The notes under the pieces are model-generated. The model did no database searches, had not been told where the DNA came from, and saw nothing but the letters and a program-made list of their open reading frames with translations. Position numbers and translations under genes: made by a program. From positions 62,001-126,000 of the forward strand of contig NZ_JABFAJ010000009.1 in assembly GCF_013085345.1 (NCBI RefSeq): a stretch of 64,000 nucleotides of DNA, in the 5' to 3' direction. The DNA is from Isoptericola sediminis (GTDB lineage Bacteria; Actinomycetota; Actinomycetes; Actinomycetales; Cellulomonadaceae). Below are positions 56,785 through 64,000 of the stretch, in pieces (positions within the stretch are counted from its first letter, which is position 1; every line of letters starts with the position of its first letter).

Positions 56785-56857
56785 CCACGTCCCTCCACCG
56801 ACCGGTGGACGGGCCCGTCCGCCGACCGCTCGGCTGAGGGGTGCCACACTGTGCAGG

Positions 56858-57874
56858 GTGCGTGACCTGGCAGACCTCCCCAAGGCCCACCTCCACCTGC
56901 ACTTCACCGGATCGCTGCGGGTGTCCTCCCTGCGCGACCTCTCGGCCGCCTACGGCGTCCGGCTGCCGTCGGCGCTGACCGACGGGGTCGCGCTGCGTGT
57001 CCCGGCGACGGAACGCGGATGGTTCCGGTTCCAGCGCCTGTACGACGCCGCCCGCCACTGCGTGCGGTCCGAGGCCGACATGCGCCGTCTCGTCGACGAG
57101 GCCGCCGCCGACGACGCCGCGGAGGGTTCCGGACGCCTGGAGCTGCAGGTCGACCCGACCTCCTACGCGCCCTTCGTGGGCGGGATCACCCCGGCGGTGG
57201 AGATCGTCCTGGACGAGGCCCGGGCCGCGAGCGCCCGGCACGGGCTGGAGGTCGCCGTCGTCGTGGCGACCTCCCGGATGAAGCACCCGCTGGACGCCCG
57301 GACCCTCGCGCGGCTCGCCGCCCGGTACGCCGGCGAGGGCCCCGGCGAGGTGGTCGGCTTCGGGCTGAGCAACGACGAGCGTCGCGGCGACACCGGCGAC
57401 TTCGCCCGGGCGTTCGCCATCGCACGGCGCGCGGGGCTCGCCTCGGTGCCGCACGGCGGCGAGCTGCTCGGCCCGGCGCACGTGCGCGAGGTCGTGGGGG
57501 CCCTGGCACCGGACCGTCTCGGGCACGGCGTGCGGTCGATCGAGGACCCGGCGCTCCTGGGCTCGCTCGTGGAGTCGGGGGTGGCGCTGGAGGTCTGCCC
57601 GGCGTCCAACGTGTCCCTCGGCGTGTACGAGCACGACGAGGACGTCCCCCTGCGCCAGCTCGTGGACGCGGGAGCGCAGGTGGCGCTCGGCGCCGACGAC
57701 CCGCTGCTGTTCGGGTCCCGCCTGCTGGACCAGTACGAGACCGCCCGCACCGTGCACGGGTTCTCCGACCCCGAGCTGGCCGAGCTCGCCCGGTCCTCGA
57801 TCCGGGCCTCCCGCGCGACGGAGGGCACCAAGAAGCGTCTGCTGGACGGCGTGGACGACTGGCTGACCACCTGA
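56858..57874 (+). CDS. add: Adenosine deaminase family protein
   Basis: A 338-residue purine-salvage hydrolase converting adenosine to inosine. The metal-binding HxH is in KAHLHLHFTGSLR, followed by SVPHGGELLGP (metal His and catalytic Glu), RLGHGVRSIED and LGADDPLLFG (Asp-Asp). The FTGS rather than LDGS loop is the actinobacterial variant; activity on other aminopurines is possible. The start is GTG 56858, divergent from the tRNA-Trp promoter. Confidence 0.9.
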   Translation: MRDLADLPKAHLHLHFTGSLRVSSLRDLSAAYGVRLPSALTDGVALRVPATERGWFRFQRLYDAARHCVRSEADMRRLVDEAAADDAAEGSGRLELQVDPTSYAPFVGGITPAVEIVLDEARAASARHGLEVAVVVATSRMKHPLDARTLARLAARYAGEGPGEVVGFGLSNDERRGDTGDFARAFAIARRAGLASVPHGGELLGPAHVREVVGALAPDRLGHGVRSIEDPALLGSLVESGVALEVCPASNVSLGVYEHDEDVPLRQLVDAGAQVALGADDPLLFGSRLLDQYETARTVHGFSDPELAELARSSIRASRATEGTKKRLLDGVDDWLTT

Positions 57875-58016
57875 GACGCCCGTCCGCAGGTCACGGGACG
57901 GTGTCGATCGGGTGCCGGTCGGTCGCGTCGGCTCGCCGCGTCGCACCGGACGGTGCACGGTAGGAGTCCACGGCCGGTCCCCCACCACCGGCCGCCGGAC
58001 CGGGAGAGGTGGCGGC

Positions 58017-59021
58017 ATGGTCTCGACGCACGCGGTGCGACGTCGCCGGGGCGCCGTGGCGACGGCGGTCGCCGTGATGCTGCTCCTGCCCGGGTGCGCG
58101 ACGCTGTCCGAGCTCACGGCGGCGGACCCGCAGCCGGCCTCCTCCCCGTCGGCCGGGGTGGTGCCGTCGCCGATCGACCCCGGACCGTCGCAGCGGCCGC
58201 CCGGGTCCGCGCAGGAGGCGGCCCTCCCGACGCCGCCGGACCCGACGCCCTCCGCCCCGACGAGCCCGGCACCGTCCGCACCCGCTCCCTCCGCCACGCC
58301 GGAGCAGGAGGCGCCGGACGCGGAGCAGGACGAGCAGCAGGGGACGCCGAAGGAAGAGAAGAAGAAGGAACCCGCGGTCGAGGAGACTCGGGAGACCGAG
58401 GAACCGCCCGCGCCGGAGCCGCAGTACCTGGAGGTCGGCTCCAGCGGCCCCGCCGTGCGCGACCTGCAGGAGCGCCTCGTCGAGCTCGGGTACTTCCTCC
58501 CGGCCGTCGACGGGCAGTTCGGCCCCCAGACCCAGCAGGCCGTCTGGGCGCTGCAGAAGGCCGGCGGGCTGTCACGCGACGCCGTCGTCGGCCCGCGGAC
58601 GCGGGCGGCGCTCGCCGACGGCGTCCGCCCGGCCCCGGTGTCCTCCGCGGGCAAGGTCGTCGAGATCGACCTGGACCGCCAGCTGCTGCTGGCCGTGCAG
58701 GACGGCAAGGTCGTGCGCACGTTCAACGCCTCGTCCGGCAACGGGGAGACGTTCGAGGCCAAGGGGCGCTCGTACCGGGCGCGTACCCCCACCGGCACGT
58801 ACGCCGTCTACATGGAGCGCGACTACCTGCACGAGTCCACGCTCGAGCTCGGGGCCATGTACCGGCCGAAGTACTTCACCGGGGGCATCGCCGTGCACGG
58901 TTCACCCTCGATCCCGCCGTGGCCGGCCTCGCACGGGTGCATCCGGGTGTCGAACTCGGCGATGAACTGGCTGTGGGACTCCTGGGGCGTCCCGCGGGGC
59001 ACGACCGTCGTCGTGCACTGA
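58017..59021 (+). CDS. L,D-transpeptidase lipoprotein with peptidoglycan-binding domain
   Basis: A 334-residue cell-wall enzyme forming 3-3 crosslinks. The lipobox is LLPGC near residue 26. About 110 residues of Pro/Ser/Glu-rich linker span the wall. A PG_binding_1 domain follows (VGSSGPAVRDLQERLVELGY, FGPQTQQAVWALQ). The YkuD domain ends with HGSPSIPPWPASHGCIRVSN, where the catalytic Cys and its His are visible. ATG 58017 gives the signal peptide; the longer frame does not. Confidence 0.93.
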   Translation: MVSTHAVRRRRGAVATAVAVMLLLPGCATLSELTAADPQPASSPSAGVVPSPIDPGPSQRPPGSAQEAALPTPPDPTPSAPTSPAPSAPAPSATPEQEAPDAEQDEQQGTPKEEKKKEPAVEETRETEEPPAPEPQYLEVGSSGPAVRDLQERLVELGYFLPAVDGQFGPQTQQAVWALQKAGGLSRDAVVGPRTRAALADGVRPAPVSSAGKVVEIDLDRQLLLAVQDGKVVRTFNASSGNGETFEAKGRSYRARTPTGTYAVYMERDYLHESTLELGAMYRPKYFTGGIAVHGSPSIPPWPASHGCIRVSNSAMNWLWDSWGVPRGTTVVVH

Positions 59022-59040
59022 CCCCCGCGCGCGCAGGAGG

Positions 59041-60255
59041 TCAGAGGGCGAGACCGACCAGGACCGGTTCCGGCTCCAGCTCGATCCCGAACTCGTCGCG
59101 CACCCCGTCACGCACGGCGCGGGCGAGGGACACGACGTCCTGCGCCGTCGCGCCCCCACGGTTGGTCAGTGCCAGCGTGTGCCGCGTCGACAGCCGCGCC
59201 GGGGAGTGCTCGCCGGCCAGCCCGAAGCCCTTGGTGAACCCGGCGTGCTCGATCAGCCACGCCGCCGAGGCCTTGACCCAGCGCGGGTCGATCTCGTCGG
59301 CCGCCGTGCCGGACGTCACGGTGCGCACGGGGAAGCGCGGGGCGTCGGCGGGGAGGTCCTCGGCCGCCGTCGCGGGCACGATCGGGTTGGTGAAGAACGA
59401 CCCGGCCGACCAGCGGTCGTGGTCCGGCGTCGGGGCGCCGCCCACGCCGTCGAGCAGCATGCCCTTGCCGGCGCGCAGCTCGAGGACCGCCTCGCGCACC
59501 GCGGTCGACGGCGCGCGCTGCCCGACCTCGACGCCCAGCCGCTTCGCCAGCTCGGCGTACCCGATCGGGGCCGAGAGCGACCCGAGGCGCATCTGCAGCC
59601 GGACGTCGAGGACGACGTACCGCGGCGTCGGGTACCAGAGGTCCTCGCCCGGGGCGCGCTCGCCCCGCATGGTGCGCTTGAGCAGGCTCGTGCGGTAGCC
59701 GAAGCCCAGCTCGCTGAGGGTCAGGGTGCGCCGCTGCCCCGCGGCGCGGTCCCAGACCCGCACCGCCGCCACGACCCCGGAGACCTCCTGGCCGTAGGCG
59801 CCGATGTTCTGCACGGGTGCGGCGCCCAGGGTCCCGGGGATCCCGGACAGCGCCTCGACGCCCACCCACTCGTTGGCGACGGCCTGGGCGACGAAGGTGT
59901 CCCAGTCCTGCCCGGCCGGGAGGGTCAGCGTCGCTCCGCCGCACGCGCCCTCGTCGACGTCGCAGGAGGCCGACAGGTCCGCGTCCAGCCCCTGGCGGAC
60001 GTCCCGCACGACGACACCGTCGAACCCCTCGTCCGAGACGAGCAGGTTGGACCCGCCGCCGACCACGAGCAGCGGCGCCTCGGCCTCGTCGGCCGTCCGG
60101 ATCGCGTCGATGAGCTCGGCCTCGCTGGTGACCTCGACGTACCGGTCCACGGGCCCGCCGACGCGCAGCGTCGTGAGGTCGGACAGGTTGGGGGCGGCGT
60201 CCGGGCCGAGGGCGGTGGGGGTCGCGCCGCCAGGGCGCGCGGCGGTCTGGCTCAC
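59041..60255 (-). CDS. murB: UDP-N-acetylenolpyruvoylglucosamine reductase
   Basis: A 404-residue flavoenzyme making UDP-MurNAc. The FAD-binding part has LTTLRVGGPVDRYVEV, VVGGGSNLLVSDEGFDGVVV and GIPGTLGAAPVQNIGAYGQE. The catalytic Ser is in WSAGSFFTNPIVP and the C-terminal Glu region in KASAAWLIEHAGFTKGF, followed by HTLALTNRGGATA. GTG 60255 overlaps the MFS gene stop (GTGA). Confidence 0.95.
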   Translation of the reverse strand: MSQTAARPGGATPTALGPDAAPNLSDLTTLRVGGPVDRYVEVTSEAELIDAIRTADEAEAPLLVVGGGSNLLVSDEGFDGVVVRDVRQGLDADLSASCDVDEGACGGATLTLPAGQDWDTFVAQAVANEWVGVEALSGIPGTLGAAPVQNIGAYGQEVSGVVAAVRVWDRAAGQRRTLTLSELGFGYRTSLLKRTMRGERAPGEDLWYPTPRYVVLDVRLQMRLGSLSAPIGYAELAKRLGVEVGQRAPSTAVREAVLELRAGKGMLLDGVGGAPTPDHDRWSAGSFFTNPIVPATAAEDLPADAPRFPVRTVTSGTAADEIDPRWVKASAAWLIEHAGFTKGFGLAGEHSPARLSTRHTLALTNRGGATAQDVVSLARAVRDGVRDEFGIELEPEPVLVGLAL

Positions 60256-61520
60256 GGGTCCAGCGTAGACGCGCGCTCGGGAGGTCGTGCCGCACCGGCC
60301 GCGAACAGGCCGACGACGACCGGCACCGCCAGCACCAGCAGCGCGAGCCGGTAGCCCGTGTAGTGGGCGAGGAAGCCGATGAGCGCGGGGCCGACGAAGA
60401 AGGCGGCGTAGCCGATCGTCGCGACCACCGAGACGCGCAGCGCCGCCCGCGAGGGCTCGTCGGCCGCCGCGGACATGCCCATCGGGAACCCGAGCCCGGT
60501 GCCGACGCCCCACAGGAACACGCCGGCGAGCGCGAGCGGCAGGGACGGCAGCAGGGCGAAGAGCGAGACCCCGGCCAGCGCCGCGAGACCGCCGCCGCGC
60601 AGCACCGCCACGCGTCCGAAGCGGTCGATGATCTGGGTGCCCACCAGCCGGGTGACGGTCATGGCGACGAGGAACACCGCCAGCGCCAGCGCCCCGACGC
60701 CGCCGCCGGTGTCGAACCCGTCGACGGTCGCCAGGCTGACCCAGTCGTTGGCGGCACCCTCGGTGAGGGCCGCCGCGAGCACGACGAGCCCGATGAGCAG
60801 GGTGCGCGGCTCGCGCCAGGTCGCCAGGGTGTCCCGGACGGAGTGCCCGCGGGCCGGCTCGACGGCGGTGGCGGGGTCGGCCGCGGCGTCCAGGCCGCCG
60901 GGGTCCGTCCCGTCGGCCCCGGGGTCACGGGCCGGCAGCAAGGCACGCACGCACAGCGCCACGGCGACGGCCTGCAGCACGACGACGGTGACCAGGTGCG
61001 CGGTGAGCGGGACCCGCGCCCAGGCCGCGAGCGCCCCGGCGCCCGCGCCGGCCACCGTGCCGAAGGAGAAGGCGGCGTGGAACCGGGGCATGATCGCCTT
61101 GCCGAGGCGTTGCTCGACGACGGCGCCCTCGAGGTTCATCGCGGCGTCCCACACGCCCATGCCCGTGCCGGCGACGAACAGTCCGACCCGGACCAGCCAG
61201 GGCAGCCCCGCGTCGATGGCGAGGGTGGCGAGGGTGAAGCCGACGGCCGACAGCACCGCGAAGCCCAGGACGGTCCGCGCGGCGCCGAGCCGCGAGGTGA
61301 TCATCCCGGACAGCGGCAGGGCGCAGATCGACCCGAGCGAGGCCGTGAGCAGCAGGACGCCCATCTGGGCCTCGGAGAAGTCGAGCCCGTCACGGACGGC
61401 GGGGATGCGCGAGGCCCAGGTGGCCATGCCGAACCCGGCGGCCACGAAGACCCCGTAGACCGCCACGACGGCGGCACGGAGCGGGCGCGGGGCGACACCG
61501 GTGGGGACGGAGGTGCTCAC
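60252..61520 (-). CDS. MFS transporter
   Basis: A 422-residue permease with about twelve membrane segments. Typical MFS elements are GFGMATWASRIPAVRDGLDF, SGMITSRLGAARTV and FLWGVGTGLGFPMGMSAA. The substrate is unknown; the divergent LacI-type regulator suggests a sugar or nucleoside-like compound. I prefer GTG 61520 because ATG 61568 would put codons 1-6 inside the palindromic operator candidate at 61552-61565. Both are open. It is translationally coupled to murB, an unusual partner. Confidence 0.85.
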   Translation of the reverse strand: MSTSVPTGVAPRPLRAAVVAVYGVFVAAGFGMATWASRIPAVRDGLDFSEAQMGVLLLTASLGSICALPLSGMITSRLGAARTVLGFAVLSAVGFTLATLAIDAGLPWLVRVGLFVAGTGMGVWDAAMNLEGAVVEQRLGKAIMPRFHAAFSFGTVAGAGAGALAAWARVPLTAHLVTVVVLQAVAVALCVRALLPARDPGADGTDPGGLDAAADPATAVEPARGHSVRDTLATWREPRTLLIGLVVLAAALTEGAANDWVSLATVDGFDTGGGVGALALAVFLVAMTVTRLVGTQIIDRFGRVAVLRGGGLAALAGVSLFALLPSLPLALAGVFLWGVGTGLGFPMGMSAAADEPSRAALRVSVVATIGYAAFFVGPALIGFLAHYTGYRLALLVLAVPVVVGLFAAGAARPPERASTLDP

Positions 61521-61551
61521 CTCTCGACGATCCCCGATGGCACCGGCGCGG

Positions 61552-61565
61552 TCAAATCGATTCGA
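61552..61565. promoter_or_regulatory. Candidate LacI-family operator
   Basis: TCAAATCGATTCGA, a near-perfect palindrome (half-sites TCAAATC and TCGAATC) with a central CG, as LacI-family operators have. It lies between the MFS and lacI-type genes. It is AT-richer than its surroundings. Confidence 0.6.
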
Positions 61566-61617
61566 CATGCGCTCACGGGTAGGCTGACGCCACTCGTCGG
61601 GCCGCAGGAGGAGAGGC

Positions 61618-62700
61618 ATGGGCCGCCGCACACCGAGCAACAGACCGACGCTCGCCCGCGTCGCCGAACGCGCCGGCGTCTCCGTCTCCACCGCCTCTCT
61701 CGCCTTCTCCGGGTCGGGGCCGATCACCCCGGAGACCCGGGACAAGGTGTTCGCCGCGGCCACCGACCTCGGCTACACCGGCCCCAACCCCCTGGGCCGA
61801 CAGCTGCGCCGCGGGCGGTCCGGCATCATCGGCGTCGTCATCGGCGACCACCCGCGCCGCGCGTTCCGCGACCCGGTCGCGGTCCAGGTGCTCGACGGCC
61901 TGGTCGACGCCCTCGGCACCGAGAAGCTCGGCGTCCTGCTCATCCCCGGCGTCGACGGGGGCGAGGACGCCGTCGACCCGTTGATCGAGACCGCGGCGAT
62001 GGACGTCGCCGTGCTCGTGTGGGGGGTGCTGACCAAGGACCCGACCCTGGCCGCCCTGCAACGCCGCGACGTGCCCGTCGTCGTCGGGGAGGGACGAGCC
62101 GTCGAGGGAGCTCCCCTCGTCGCGCTCGAGGACCGGGCCGGCGCCGCCGAAGCGGTGCGCCACCTGGTCGAGCTGGGACACACGCGGATCGCCGAGATCT
62201 CCCTGCCGTTCGGGCGCGGGGAACGCTCGGGACCGGTCGACGCCGACCGGATCAGCCGGGCCGACCGGACCCCGACCGTGCACCGCATGGCCGGGATCCG
62301 GGACGTCGTCGAACCCGTCATCACCTGGGAGACGCCGGCCTCCCTGGTGGAGCACGGGCGGGACGCGGCCACCGAGATCCTCGGCACCTGGGTGCCGGCC
62401 TCGGAGCGGCCCACCGCGATCGTCGCCCACTCCGACCTGCTGGCCGCGGGTGCCGTCATCGCGGCCCGCGAGCTCGGTCTGCGCATCCCCGAGGACGTCT
62501 CCGTCGCCGGGTTCGACGGCCTCGACCTGCCGTGGCTGTCCCCCGACGTGCTGACCAGTGTCCACCAACCGCTGCGGGAGAAGGGCACCCGGCTCGGCCA
62601 GGCCGCGATCGGCCTCCTCGCCGGGGAGGAGCCGACGTCGGTCTCCCTGCCGGTCGGGCTCGTGCCCGGCACGACGACCGGTCCGGCACCCGTCGGCTAG
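61618..62700 (+). CDS. LacI-family transcriptional regulator
   Basis: A 360-residue repressor. The N-terminal helix-turn-helix is TLARVAERAGVSVSTASLAF, the hinge helix is NPLGRQLRRGRS, and the periplasmic-binding-like core has ARELGLRIPEDVSVAGFDGL. ATG 61618 follows AGGAGGAG. It is divergent from the MFS transporter and probably controls it and itself through the palindrome between them. Its effector is unknown. Confidence 0.92.
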   Translation: MGRRTPSNRPTLARVAERAGVSVSTASLAFSGSGPITPETRDKVFAAATDLGYTGPNPLGRQLRRGRSGIIGVVIGDHPRRAFRDPVAVQVLDGLVDALGTEKLGVLLIPGVDGGEDAVDPLIETAAMDVAVLVWGVLTKDPTLAALQRRDVPVVVGEGRAVEGAPLVALEDRAGAAEAVRHLVELGHTRIAEISLPFGRGERSGPVDADRISRADRTPTVHRMAGIRDVVEPVITWETPASLVEHGRDAATEILGTWVPASERPTAIVAHSDLLAAGAVIAARELGLRIPEDVSVAGFDGLDLPWLSPDVLTSVHQPLREKGTRLGQAAIGLLAGEEPTSVSLPVGLVPGTTTGPAPVG

Positions 62701-62715
62701 CGCCCCCGCCGCCGG

Positions 62716-64000
<1,285 letters not shown>

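Overview
The window is about 70% GC. Its dense ORFs, frequent GTG/TTG starts, hairpin terminators without U-tracts, a DUF5709-type protein, an F420-type luciferase-like oxidoreductase, short Adk and zinc-type S14 and L36 all point to an actinobacterium (Actinomycetota). Micrococcales, near Cellulomonas/Promicromonosporaceae-type organisms, is my inference; I cannot name a genus.

Layout. Positions 1-2968 hold a partial RluA-type pseudouridine synthase, an extracytoplasmic thiol-redox pair (TlpA-like lipoprotein and CcdA), a thiol peroxidase and a GNAT acetyltransferase. Positions 2974-12609 carry cell-envelope and cofactor housekeeping: nnrED, an LLM oxidoreductase, acpS, a MazG-like hydrolase, glmS, coaA, a DedA protein, def and glmM. 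From 12749 to 38349 runs almost the whole ribosomal-protein superregion, nearly all on the minus strand. Read in transcription order it is rpsL-rpsG-fusA, tuf, the S10 operon (rpsJ-rplC-rplD-rplW-rplB-rpsS-rplV-rpsC-rplP-rpmC-rpsQ), the spc operon (rplN-rplX-rplE-rpsN-rpsH-rplF-rplR-rpsE-rpmD-rplO), secY-adk-map, infA-rpmJ-rpsM-rpsK-rpoA-rplQ, then truA, and finally rplM-rpsI. rpoB-rpoC (38949-46400) and rplJ-rplL (46871-47872) lie upstream of these. tRNA-Trp-secE-nusG-rplK-rplA lies at 53967-56680.

The most unusual part is 48198-53715. A tight four-gene module sits between rplA and rplJ on the same strand: an ECF-type sigma factor, a small protein with a carboxypeptidase-regulatory-like beta-sandwich, a signal-less subtilisin-family (S8) peptidase, and a TPR-CHAT caspase-like protease. 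The S8 peptidase has twelve tandem five-residue repeats (eleven TSHPF plus one TTQPF) placed exactly between its N-terminal domain and its catalytic domain. This looks like an intracellular two-protease signalling or effector system under its own sigma factor. I know no described function for it; the mechanism offered below is inference.

The right end (56858-64000) holds an adenosine deaminase, an L,D-transpeptidase lipoprotein, murB, an MFS transporter divergent from a LacI regulator with a candidate operator between them, and a partial thiC. Other structure worth attention: a perfect 23-bp inverted repeat inserted in frame in nnrED, a long palindrome between rpoC and rpsL, structured leaders ahead of rplJ, rpsJ and rpsL, and strong intercistronic hairpins (rplK/rplA, rpsN/rpsH, rpsG/fusA).
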